Assembly: GCA_905220665.1 (NCBI GenBank)
Contig: CAJNAR010000009.1
Location: 62,001-126,000 of the forward strand
DNA from: Albugo candida
Taxonomy: Eukaryota > Oomycota > Peronosporomycetes > Albuginales > Albuginaceae
Direction of reading: 5' to 3'
Length of the DNA: 64,000 bases
Shown: positions 1 to 11,670 of the stretch, in pieces
How the letters are laid out: each line of letters opens with the position of its first letter
Numbering within the stretch: the stretch's first letter is position 1
Made by a program: the position numbers and the translations under genes
The notes under the pieces: model-generated
What the model was told of the DNA's origin: nothing
The model's input: the letters and a program-made list of their open reading frames with translations, nothing else
Database searches by the model: none

Positions 1-1
1 T

Positions 2-3000
2 CAAGTACTAGCTAATTTAGATGAATTAGACACTCCAGTTCACCCGCGACACTTATTCCAACATCAAAGCACTAACGGGAATAGAAAGGGTCCATGTGAG
101 CTTCCATTTCATCTTCAAGGAGATGCTACGTTTGCGATTGGCATAGCTGTACAGAAGCGCAGAGTTTTGCAGCATTCGAGTGACATACGCACACATATCT
201 ATTCGCTTTGGGATGTTGCTTGCAACGAAACCGTTCTCTGTGAAGCTGGTTCGATCGAATCGAAAAATGGGCAGCAGCTTTCACAATCACAGTACATGAA
301 ATTTATGTTACTTGTCTACAAAGCCCTTCGTTTTGACTTTCAGATCAAAAGCGCTACTGAAGATATTTTGAGTGATTGGGAGATAGATAGTAGCTCTAGC
401 ACTTTCCTCAATGTGGATCAATTCCATGCATCCATCTTCGAACTCGTCGATCTTTGGACTTGTGATATCGAGGAAGCAACGTATACCGCATTTTTGAAGC
501 TTTTGATCAATCGAATCACTGTCCGTGTAGTGGTATACATCAATGGTCAAAAACTCGTCTACTCCGTGACGGACAATTTCAGCAATGAAGAGTTGATCGT
601 CAAGGCTATTCCTCTTCAATTGATCGATTGTTTTGCGCCTGTGGTAACACTGTCAGCTCGAAAAGGTGTCAATACAGTTGGTGAACTTGCAGCTACTGAC
701 GCATCTGAGCTTGAGATTGAGCGTCAGGCTTATGTAGCTCAAATGAATTTTTCCGCGGAAAAGTTAGGAAAGGACATTTCACATTTGCTGGATATGTTTA
801 GATGTCTCTCAAAACAGTTTCAGCCCAACGCTTACAAGGCAAAGGAGCTTTCGAGAAACTCCGAATTTGAAGCGGACAATCCAGATTGCAATCTCAAGGA
901 GCTTGAAAATCTAAACTCTTTTTTATCGGGGGTGGAATCGCATACGTCTGCTGTAGTGAAGGGTAATAAGAAGAGTACTCCACAAAAGTCAAGTCCGATC
1001 TATGATCTTACGAGATCAGATCTGAGACTTGTCGACTCGATTCGCGCGTCATTTATCATTGAGAACAATATTTCTCTAGAGTATAAAAGCGCACCAAAAG
1101 ACATCAACATTGAGCTTCGAAAGTTTGGTGTGAATCCCGATACGTTGGCACCACAAGAAGCAAGTGCACAGTATCACAATTTTTACGAGATGCTTGTGGT
1201 GAAAAATGGGCAAGACATCAAGGCTTTAGCGAAGACTGTACTCGACCAAATTCGATTTGAACTTGCGTCGCACGGGATTTACTTGGAGGAATCACAGCTT
1301 GAGGGTGCGTACGACGAGTTCTATAGCTCGATTGTCAAGGGAAATGGTCAAAAAATGGTTCAAGATGCCAAGGATTGGATTGATAAGACCAAGCGGGACA
1401 AAACTGTTTCGAGCTATATCAAGTCTGAGTACACAACTTTGAGAAATATTGACTCTGTTGATTCGGGAGGATTCGAAAGTGAGGATATAGAAAATTTTAT
1501 CATGCAATCGGTACAGCCTGAACTCACTCTTCTGACTGAGGCGTCGCAAGTTGTTCGGATAAATGATACTGAGTCTTCTGTGACGGCACAGGAAGAGAAT
1601 GAGGACCATGTTGAGATGTTATTCGAATCAGGTAGCGCCATTGTCGAGGCACATCACGAGGAATCATCACAGTCAGAGTCAAATACGTTTGAAGGCATCA
1701 TAGCCATAGAAGAAAGCGCATCTATCGAATTCGAAATCTTACCGGATGCTGATAAGACCATAGAAGCGAGTAATCGCTTTGAAATCGACACAGGAACGAA
1801 CATATACTCTACTCTGGACAGATTCCATGCGAGCGATAGAACTCCTAGCTTGAATGTAGAAAACAGCGTTCACACCATGCAGAGATTCGTTGCGTTTTCA
1901 ACAGAGGCAGATGAAAATGAGTACAAACAAGCAGGATCTACTATTCCTATCACGTCTTTTAGAACAATGAAAAATTTAGCATCCCCACTTCCGATTGTCG
2001 ACACCAGCGATCGGAAAGATGACAAAGTGGAACTTCTCCTTCCCATAATTCAACCAACACGACCTCCACCTGAGACCAAAAATTCTGTTTTGTTAGATGA
2101 TCAATCCGATAAAACCGACAACAAAATGACCAGCCAATGTATCTCCATGCCAATATTAATTTTGAAATCAGATCAGAATCTACATCCAAGTACATACGAT
2201 AACGCCCTACCTATTGTATCGAATAGTACAGAGAAGGAGCCCATAACCATCCCGATCTTTCCAGTCAGCGCCCGAAGCTACCTTCCTGATGTTGGTTCAC
2301 CTTGCCCCACAGAGATGCCTCCCAAGATTCCTCAGATAGTGGTAGGTGGCATTGAAGGTGCCAGCAATGTCGCAACTATATCACGATACATTCGCTTACT
2401 GGAACTAGGCACAGGTAAGTCTCTCCTAGTGGACTCACTATGGGAAGGCTTCATTATTATTGTACAGTTTTTGATGCAAAATATGAAGAAGAAATGTTGC
2501 AATTTCTGGCAACAGCTGAAGGCCAAGAAACGGACTTGGTACGGCAGTCGTCGGCTATAATTTGATATTCTGACCCGATGACCTGTTTAGGTCTTTGTTG
2601 ATATTGCGAATAGGACCGAAAATGCGATAGAAATTACACTTCGCGTTCAGTCAATTATTGGAAATAAATTGATTCTCCTCGGAGGAGACGATTCTGCAAA
2701 AGCAAACGCAATTGCTCAACAATGTATACAGCATGGTGCAATTTATTTTGCTAGATTTCCATTTGACTTTTCTATACTTCGTGCTGAGATATTCAAGTAT
2801 CTCAACTCCTGTCCCCAGAAGTATTTGATTCGACAGCGAAGACAAAGTACACAACAAGCACGGCTAACAAGTCTAGTTCTCTCTCAAGATTATACAACGT
2901 TGATGAAAGCGGATAATGTGAAAGCTCCAACAGATAGGATGAGATCTATCGAGTCGCCATCTTTAAATCGGACGATGTCAAGCTCAGGGCAAAAGTCTAT

Positions 3001-3112
3001 CGAATTACAGTCAGCAGAGTCCGTCCCAAGACGTCCGTCAGTAAGTACGTTTCGTCACGAGGAGCGGCAGAGACGCAATCGCAATATGCTACCAAAATGG
3101 TTCACGAAATAA
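2..3112 (+). CDS. EF-hand-like / receiver-like domain protein (5' partial)
   Basis: The reading frame is already open at the left edge, so the N-terminus lies outside the window. I place two introns, 2415-2467 (53 bp) and 2539-2590 (52 bp); joining across them gives one frame ending at the stop at 3112. Around nt 290-530 there is a pattern (YMKFMLLVYKAL, DWEID, FHASIFELVDLW, FLKLLINRIT) like the EF-hand-type regulatory module seen in oomycete and protist proteins. The C-terminal region encoded from about nt 2320 to 2840 reads like a response-regulator receiver: a PQIVVGG strand, LVFVDIANR at the phospho-Asp strand, KLILLGGDD, and FARFPFDFSILRAEI in place of the KPF helix. The conserved Lys is missing, so phosphotransfer is doubtful. 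The middle is low-complexity and Ser/Glu-rich. The exact function is unknown; a signalling scaffold is an inference. Confidence 0.7.
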
Positions 3113-4311
3113 ACAGATTACATCCAGATGTGTGAGAGCAATTACTGCACATCCCGACGGCGAATAGAAATGAAAGTCTGGTCGGACAAAGCATACCATG
3201 CACCAGATTCTGCCAACAGCTTTATTGTAATCGTCGCACTTGTCAGTCCGCCATCTTCCGTGCTAACACTAAAACATACACCGGATATGTATCGTCAGCA
3301 AATCGTATCTGTGTGAACAATATTCCGAGTGATATTTTGGACAGAAATCGCATCAATTATCACGAGATACAAGGTAGTATCGCCATGTCACCACACAAGG
3401 TCTCAATTGGATTTCTGCGGCACGCAATCACGGTTCGCTGAGGACGTCTATAATCTCTATTAATAGAGATAGACTTGATAACGGCATATATTTCTGTATA
3501 GAATTCTACGAGCAGTCGACGTATTCTCAGACGAGGGTATATGAATAGTATTTTCCAGTGACACTACTAGAAGCAGCTCAAAGAGATAACTTTACAATTT
3601 TTTCAATCCTTCCTGCAAGCGATTCTACGCATCGGAAAGAACAATTACATATCAATTGGCTAACACTTTGTCGCACTATAAAATCGGATTATGCCGACGA
3701 TAATGTTGAATTCGGAACAAGTATGTTGATCATCTCCCATAGAACGTGATACAAATAATGAACCTTCCCGATGTTGAGACATTCTTCACCTAATCCCCAT
3801 TACTTACAGCGATACGTGACGATTACTGTCCGTCTGTTTCTGTAAACACTCGTCACTCAGTACGAAAGACCGATATGTGAACCCTATCACTCGATCTTTG
3901 ATTGGTCGAAAGAAACTTTTGAGAGGGGACGACTACTGACTAAAGACATCGATACCAAGGGGCACCGACACCTAGACCGCCACATTCCAGCCAAATATCC
4001 ATGATCTCTCTGGGATTGCACGCCTTCCAACATCAGGTGCTTTTGCAGATCAGAACCATGGTGTGTAGACGAGCATTGATTGGTAGATAAAGCATAAGCT
4101 GGGCAGGGACCATTTGCTAATGAAAAGATTACTGTGTAAAAGCTTCTCATAATCATAGCACGACTCAAAAAGTGTAATCTAGTTATAGAATTTATATGTT
4201 AAAAGAGTATAAATACATTTTAAAAAGGATTACATCTTAAATCACGAGGTAATCCACCCAAATTTCTCTTGGGACATAACCACTCAACATTCATTTTCAC
4301 TTTTGACCTCA
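3113..4311. other. Intergenic region, no supported gene
   Basis: About 1.2 kb between a stop codon and the next ATG, both on the plus strand. Only short open frames of 60-95 codons occur, with no recognisable domain and no consistent splice continuation. A minus-strand frame (3887-4168) begins with a hydrophobic stretch, but it has no other support. An 18 bp perfect palindrome lies at 3453-3470. The last 150 bp before 4312 are AT-rich and probably hold the promoter of the ABC transporter gene. Confidence 0.5.
3453..3470. repeat. 18 bp perfect palindrome with flanking complementary arms
   Basis: ATCTCTATTAATAGAGAT equals its own reverse complement. Short complementary arms, GTCT at 3446-3449 and AGAC at 3471-3474, extend the possible hairpin past a small bulge. 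It lies in a region with no supported gene. It could be a transcription-factor dimer site or simple chance in AT-rich DNA. Confidence 0.6.
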
Positions 4312-7300
4312 ATGGCTCCCAACAAGTCTCAAGACCAGGACGAATTGCGAGACACACTTCCGACGGCTCAGTCATATATCGATTGGGACCCGAAAGAGCG
4401 CCATAGATATGCTGCCCCACGTATCGAACGCGCCTACGGAAAGCCATTACCTCAATTACGAATCTGTGTGCGGGACCTCAACATTTCGGCTCAAGTGCAA
4501 TTTGTCGACAGCAAAGACAACAACAGAGGTTTACCAACTTTATGGAATGAAATCAAGCAGTCATTCAGTGGACTAAGCGCTAGCCGGAAAGTTGCACAGA
4601 AAGAAATCTTGACAGATGTGAATTTGGTGCTGCAACCAGGAACACTAACTCTGGTTCTGGGCCAACCTTGCTCTGGAAAATCGACGCTGCTAAAATATCT
4701 AAGTGGGCGATTTCAGAAAACTAAAAATGTGAACGTGCAAGGTCAGGTTACTTATAATGGTGTCCCACAGTCAGAATTCTCAAAAACACTGTCGCAGTTT
4801 GTTGCATATGTGACCCAGCGCGATTATCATTTTCCAACACTGACAGTCAAAGAGACTTTTCAGTTTGCTCATGATTTTTGCACCCCGGTCAGTAAGGAGG
4901 GAATTTATCAACGTCTTTCTAGTGGAACAGTTGAAGAAAATGAAAGTGCACGCGCTATTCTTGACCACGAAATGGATCTTCACCCCGATCTCGTCATTGC
5001 CAGCTTGGGCTTGAAGCATTGTGAAGACACGGTCGTTGGGGACGAAATGCTCCGTGGGGTCTCCGGTGGTGAGCGTAAGCGTGTAACGACAGGCGAGATG
5101 CAGTTTGGATTTAAAGAAGCTGCAATGATGGATGAAATAAGCACAGGCTTGGATAGTGCGGCAACTTTCGATATTGTGCAAACACTTCAAAGTATGGCAC
5201 AAACGTACAAAAAGACCATCGTTATCGCCTTACTGCAACCCCCTCCAGACGTCTTTGAGCTCTTCGATAATGTTATTCTGCTAAATGAAGGAAAGGTGTT
5301 GTATCAGGGTCCTCGTACCGAAGTGATTCAATATTTTGATAATCTTGGCTTTCAGTGTCCGGAATATCACGACCACGCAGACTTTTTGCTGGATCTTGGA
5401 AGCAATGAGCAGTCTAATTATCATGTGGATCGTGGGGTGGTTCCACCTAGAACACCGACGCAATTTGCTAATGCGTTCCAGCAATCATCGTACTATAAAG
5501 ATACCCGGGCAGAACTTGACCAGAACCTTACTACGAGTACTTCCCCACATGAACTCCAACACATGAAATCAGTTCCTGCATTTCAACGATCTGCTGCTCA
5601 CAATTTGGCTGCCCTGATTCGACGACAATTTATGTTGATTTCCAGAGACACAAATGCCATAGTTGGTAGAGCTATTATGACAACTGTGATTGGTCTCATA
5701 TATGGATCCACTTACTATGACATTGCACTCCCCAGCATCCAACTGGTTACTGGTACTTTGTTCAACGCATTAATCTTCTTAATCCTGAACCAGTCTACAG
5801 ACGTTCCAAACAACATGTTTGCCCGGACAATGTTTTACAAGCAACGTGACGCGAATTTCTATCAGACCGGGTCGTTTGTAGTGTCAACGTTCATCGGACA
5901 TTACCCCATGGCTTTATTGGATACGATCGTATTCGGAACACTTGTGTACTGGATGGGAGGCTTGGTAGCAAATGCAGGGGTCTTCATAGTGTACCTCATA
6001 CACTTGTTGCTGAACACTCTATGTATTGCGTCGTTCTTTTATTTTCTTAGTGTGAGCTCAGCTGATCTCAATGTCGCTCAACCTTTGACAATGGTATCGA
6101 TCGCAATGCACGGTCTATTTGCTGGTTTCGTCATATTACAAGACCAAATTCCGTCCTGGCTCGTTTGGGTTTATTGGATCAACCCATTGGCCTTCACTCT
6201 TCGTGGAATGCTAGTCAACCAATATCGACATTCAAGTCTGGATGTTTGTGTGTATCAAGGAATCGATTACTGTACTCGATACGGCAAGACTATGGGCGTA
6301 TACTCGTTGGATTTGTTTGGCGTTCCTTCCGCCAAAATCTGGGGATATCTTTCCATTCCGTATCTAATTGGTCTTTACTTCTTATTCATGATTCTGTCCA
6401 TGTTTATCCTGGAATATCGTCGACCGGTAGAGACTCACAGCTTTATCAAAACCGACTCGGAACAGCTTACAGATGTCGCTGCCGACTCAGAGAACGTCTA
6501 TTACTGTGCGTCTACTCCAAGTGCCTCTCAACGTAATCATGTCGTCATCAACGCGTCAGCTGAACGCCGAGCAATCACACCAATTACGTTGTCATTCCAC
6601 GATCTTCGATATACTATCGTGAAACCAAGCGGCGAAAAAGTTGATTTATTGAAAGGGGTATCTGGATATGCGGTCCCTGGGACAATGACAGCTTTGATGG
6701 GGTCTTCTGGTGCTGGGAAGACAACTCTTATGGATGTTATTGCTGGAAGGAAAAAAGGGGGTCAAATACAAGGGATGATCACATTAAATGGCCATACTGC
6801 TTCGGATATTGCGGTTAGACGACTGGCTGGCTACTGTGAGCAAATGGATTTTCACTCAGAAGCTTCAACTATACGAGAATCGCTCATGTTCAGTGCGAGG
6901 TTGAGACAAAGTCAAGAAGTATCAATGGAAGAAATATTGGCGAGTGTTCAAGAGAGTTTGGATCTACTGGATCTCAACCCGATTGCAGACGAGATCGTCC
7001 GTGGTCGTTCAGTGGAACAAATGAAACGATTGACAATTGGAGTCGAATTAGCCGCACAGCCAAGCATTTTGTTTCTCGATGAGCCCACAAGTGGTTTGGA
7101 TGCACGAGCTGCCAAAATCATTATGGATGGTGTTCGCAAGGTGGCAGACTCTGGTCGCACGATTATTTGTACAATTCATCAGCCTTCATATGCGGTGTTC
7201 AAGATATTCGACAATTTATTATTACTGAAACGAGGAGGCGAAATGGTCTACTTTGGGGCACTCGGTCAAGATTGCCGTACTTTGATCAATTATTTCGAGT

Positions 7301-8551
7301 CAGCTCCTGGGGTTGCTAATCAAGCCAGGAACAAATCCAGCCACCTGGATGCTTGAATGTATTGGTGCTGACAATTTGTTATTACTGAAACGAGGAGGCG
7401 AAATGGTCTACTTTGGGGCACTCGGTCAAGATTGCCGTACTTTGATCAATTATTTCGAGTCAGCTCCTGGGGTTGCCCCAATCAAGCCAGGAACAAATCC
7501 AGCCACCTGGATGCTTGAATGTATTGGTGCTGGTGTCGGTAAAGCAGATGGTAGTGAGCAAACCGACTTTACCAGAGTTTTTTCTGCCAGTGAAGAAAAA
7601 CTGCAACTGGATGATCAATTGAAAAAAGAAGGATTTGGGATTCCGTCATCTCGCTACGCTCCACCGACCTTCACAAACAAACGTGCAAGCAGCACGTACA
7701 TGCAGTTCTCTTATGTCGTCAGCCGCTTCCTTACCATGTATTGGCGCACACCGTCATACAATCTCACACGCTTCTATGTCGCCATTACCCAAGGACTCAT
7801 TTTCGGCTTTGTCTACCTTCAAATTGGCCTGCAATCATATCAAGAAATCAACTCGGTGATGGGAATGTTATTTTTGACGACGCTTTTCTTAGGAGTTGTG
7901 TGCTTTAACAGTGTACTTCCGATTTGTTTTGACGAGCGCGCTTCTTTTTACCGAGAGCGATCCAGTCAAACATACAATGCACTTTGGTACTTTATCGGCT
8001 CAACTGTGTCTGAAATTCCATACGTATTCAGCAGCACCCTCTTGTTCACCGCCTTGCTGTATCCTATGGTGGGTTTCCAAGGCTTCCAAGAAGCAGTTCT
8101 TTATTGGCTCGCAATATCACTCAACGTGCTCTTATCCGCGTATCTTGGTCAGTTTTTGGGCTATTGCTTCCCAACTGTGCAGATTGCCGGACTGGTTGGT
8201 GTGCTACTCAACACAATCTGCTTTTTATTCATGGGATTCGCTCCTCCAGCAGGTGATATTCCTGCAGGATATAAGTGGCTCTATCAGATCAATCCGTTCC
8301 GTTACCCTCTCTCAATTGTGGCTGCTGTGACTCTCGCCAAGTGTGAAAATCCATCAGACGTCGGCTGTCAGATGTTGACAAATCATCCTCCGGACATTGG
8401 CGACATCACCGTGAAACAATATGTGGAAGATACGTTCAACATGAATTACGACGACATTACTCGAAACTTTCTCGTCACCGTCGCATTTATTATTTTCTTT
8501 CGAATTATGGCACTTCTCGCATTACGATACGTAAACCATCAAAAGCGTTAA
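4312..8551 (+). CDS. PDR-type ABC transporter, disrupted by a tandem duplication
   Basis: Full-size pleiotropic-drug-resistance (ABCG) exporter with order NBD-TMD-NBD-TMD, expected in the plasma membrane. NBD1 has a Walker A with GQPCSGKST (about residue 116), the signature VSGGERKR (about 250) and MMDEISTGLDS. NBD2 has GSSGAGKTT (about 797) and LFLDEPTSGLDA; its signature is the variant SVEQMKRLTIG. Both TMDs have about six hydrophobic segments and a terminal cysteine-containing loop. The start is the ATG at 4312, which gives MAPNKSQDQDE. The frame fails near 7319-7356, in the first copy of a 160/162 bp tandem repeat just after the NBD2 H-loop; the second copy is intact and continues to the stop at 8551. 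Without the extra copy the length is about 1362 aa, normal for oomycete PDR proteins. The locus is therefore a recent pseudogene, an assembly error, or needs splicing around the duplication. Confidence 0.9.
7211..7532 (+). repeat. Tandem duplication, two near-identical copies (160 and 162 bp)
   Basis: Copy 1 is 7211-7370 and copy 2 is 7371-7532, directly adjacent. They differ by one A/G change near the start and by a small indel near 7317: copy 1 reads GTTGCTAATC where copy 2 reads GTTGCCCCAATC. Copy 1 is thus 2 bp shorter and shifts the reading frame into a stop at 7356. Copy 2 is exactly 54 codons. The repeat unit contains no AGGT, so no canonical intron can remove exactly one unit. Confidence 0.95.
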
Positions 8552-9275
8552 CTCGCGTGTCTCTTTTTCATTCGCATCGAAAGGTGCATTTCATTCGTTA
8601 AAAAATTGAATAAACGTGAATTTTCTTCTCAATTGCATGCCTGTTTCAGTCAACTTTTGCTTTGATTCGTTGTATGCGCCGAATTGGTGCGATTCTCTAC
8701 CTTTGCAGCGGGAAACTGATCTTTTTTACGATATTCGCCTGAGCAGTTCGATTATAGGTTCAGCACATGACGGGATAACAGGAGCCACATTGAGACAAAA
8801 CATGGAAGGACAACGCTCATCCATTTCGAGTTTACATTGTGCTATGCGCATGCACTTTTCGATCGGACAGCATTGTATCCTCGCTATGCTGCTAAGGATT
8901 GAGAAGTCCGCAGTTGAGCTGATTAGAGCATGTACTCGCTGTAGTGTAAAGTCGTAGAAAGTTTTCGATGTAAGGCATAAGGATCCAAGCAATTAAGAAG
9001 TGCTTAAAGAAAGTTGACAAACACCTTTTGCAATGGTTTCGATGCTTCCTGCGAACAGCCGTGCATGCCTCACTTCAGTGTATTTATATGCAACCCTTTT
9101 GCTTCAAGGCGTAAGAATTTTAGTCATTCCATCCCTGAAGCGTGGTGGAACACAAAAAATCTTGTCCACAACAGCTTCCTATTTTGTATCGTATCTGCTT
9201 GACGCTGATACTAAATTATGCCCAAAGTTTGTTTGTAAGCGTCTAGATAACTCAGTCTTTACCTTGGGATCTAGT
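8552..9275. other. Intergenic region, no supported gene
   Basis: About 720 bp between the ABC transporter stop and the preferred kinase start. Open frames of about 90-110 codons on either strand have no recognisable motif. The kinase frame itself is open back to an ATG at 9033, so part of this stretch could be 5' coding sequence of the kinase. Confidence 0.4.
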
Positions 9276-11502
9276 ATGGAGCAGGAGGAGGGCTACAATT
9301 CATTTGAACAAGAGCACCATGAGTTACGAGGTGAGAGTGCGAATCTCACACTCCACCGACTAGCAAATTCTCTAGCCAGTACAGAACTACATCGAAGTGA
9401 TAGTGGGCGTAGTCTTCGTCTCCGACCTTCAAATGCTAGTGCCGATCAGACCATATCGAGTCACTGTTTGACTCCAAGGGCTCCTCGAGGACTCAGACCG
9501 GGCGGAAGGAGGCCGCATGGGGCGACGGTAATGGTGCCGCACCAAACGTGCTTGGCGTTCAAGCTAGACAACAATAGTAGTATCCACACAAAAAATGATC
9601 ATATACTTTCTGATACTGAGGAACCCGAGTCTATCGCCTCGATGGAACCATCCACCCGCTCAGCATCTGAAAATCAAAAAAGTCAAGAAGGTACACTCGA
9701 GAAAAGGAGAAGCAGTTTTTCTATTTCGACGCATATTCTTGCACAATTACAAGAAGATAAAATGAGAAAAGTTGTGAAGACTACTGAGCCTCTCAGGTAC
9801 ACTAATACAATTCCCAAGTTTGAGCACGATGGTGCTTCCTCGTGCCCAACAAAATTTAAGCTTGAGGTTCCTGAAAAGCCTGCGTTGTTAAGTCTGAGCT
9901 CCGATACGGAAAAAAGCACACCCAAGTCTCTATACAATTTCTCACTGTGGAGCAATGCTGTTAAACGTCCAATCTTGCCTGAAGCTGTTGGAGCAAGAAA
10001 CGGTGCCGACTCAGATATGACAGAAGAATGCATGACACAAAGACCTCGACCTCGCTGTTACTCGAGCGAAGCAATCTCGAGTGTCTGCACCGGTGAAGTT
10101 CTTTTGCCTATCGAAGAAAAAGACTTGAAAGACGCGCGTGACATGATTGCTCGTTTGAAAACCGATGACAGTAAATCCACAACTTCTCTAAAGACAATAG
10201 ATCAAAAGTCGCAAAGTTCTTCCACTTCAAATCGTGAAATGAGCCTAACTCGCTCGATGTCTCCAAAAATCAGCAAATCGTCAATCTTTAAAAGAGCCTC
10301 ATCCTCTCTCCCAACATCGGCACCGAATCTTCCTCCACGCTCGACCTCTTTGGATTCCACAATCGGAAAAACAGCGGAAGCTTTCTCCAATTCACAGTCC
10401 TCCAAAGCATTCGATCAAGTGTATGGCAATCAGAAAGCGTATTATCACTCTCAAAGCCATTCAGTAGGAACTGGTTCTATTACACAATGGAAGAGAGGAA
10501 CGCTTATTGGAGAAGGAACGTTTGGAAAGGTTCGCCTCAATTCATTAATCACACAGCTTTTTATTTCCATCCATTAGGTCTACATGGGACTCAATATTGC
10601 TACCGGAGAACTCTTTGCAATGAAAGAAGTCGAAGTTCGTGCCAGCTCACTGAACGAGCATTCCGATCCAATAAAACAACTCTCTAAGCTGGGCGAAGAG
10701 ATCTCGTTAATGGAAAATCTCAATCACAGTCACATTGTCCGGTCTGTATCACTTTTATTCGAGTCTCCCGAGCCTTATAATGTTAATAGGTACAAGGGAA
10801 GCCATCGAACCGATAATATTTTTTATATATTCATGGAATATGTTCCAGGAGGAACAATTGCAAGGTTAGAGCCTACTTTGCACTATATCGATGCCTTCTC
10901 ATTTTTGTGTAGTATGCTGAAACAATTCGACGCCTTCAGTGAGCCTCTGATTCGGATTTTCGTCCGGCAGATTGTCGCAGGTGTAGCGTACCTGCACCGC
11001 ATGGGCATTGTCCATCGTGACATCAAAGGAGCGAACGTTCTCGTGAACGAACAAGGAGTAGCTAAGCTTGCCGATTTTGGTTGCTCCAAGCAGCTCACCG
11101 ATATCCAGAGCACGAGCTTGGAAGAAAGCTTACGTTCTATTCGCGGAAGTGTGCCATGGATGGCACCGGAAGTTGTCAAGCAAACTGGCCACGACTATAA
11201 AGCGGATATTTGGAGTATCGGCGCTACAATGATCGAAATGGCAACTGCAAAATATCCATGGCCAGATAGCAACAATTCTTGGTCGACCATGTTAGCCATA
11301 GCGAACGCAACAGAGCCTCCTCCCTTTCCACCCAATCTCTCTCAACAAGCAATCCAATTTCTGCAGCAATGCATGCGCATCAACCCGGCAGGTACAACGC
11401 TTTTCCAAGTCATTTTTCAATACTGAATATTTTTCTGGCGCAGAGCGCGCAACAGCGGAAATGCTCCTACTTGATCCATTTTTGGCGACTGAGCAAAAGT
11501 AA
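9276..11502 (+). CDS. STE11-type MAP kinase kinase kinase
   Basis: A Ser/Thr kinase of the MAPKKK family, upstream in a MAPK cascade. I resolve four small introns: 10530-10577, 10742-10789, 10865-10912 and 11392-11443 (48-52 bp). Joining the exons gives about 676 aa. The first 400 residues are Ser/Thr-rich and probably regulatory. The catalytic domain follows: GEGTFGKV glycine loop spanning the first junction, AMKEV with the ATP-binding Lys, YIFMEYVPGG hinge, then after a junction ASMLKQFDAFSEP, HRDIKGANVLV catalytic loop, DFGCSKQL, and GSVPWMAPEVV. The last exon supplies NPAERATAEMLL, a typical MAPKKK C-lobe ending. The start at 9276 (MEQEEGYNSF) is preferred; an in-frame ATG at 9033 would add 81 residues with a hydrophobic stretch, which is less likely. 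Confidence 0.88.
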
Positions 11503-11670
11503 GAGAGCTGGAGCTCGACGTTTTCCTCACTTCTAGTACATTAATAACCGCGCTTCTTGGGTCTGATGCGATGGTGAACCTTAACGATCGATCTCGAGGT
11601 GTCTCAGGCAGCCTACTAGTTATATTTTTAGAGTAAATAATCCACTGAGAGAAAATCGTCTCTGGACAGT

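Noticed and set aside
2401..2560. GTGKS near 2409-2423 as a P-loop
   Set aside because: The GTGKS spans a strong GTAAGT donor. After splicing, the frame continues into the receiver-like domain, so the P-loop is an artefact of reading through the intron.
8616..8992. Overlapping plus and minus 90-110 codon frames
   Set aside because: Mutually antisense, no motif, no splice partners; probably chance.
9033..9275. Upstream in-frame start for the MAPKKK
   Set aside because: It would add 81 residues including a hydrophobic stretch that does not suit a cytosolic kinase. Not excluded without 5' end data.
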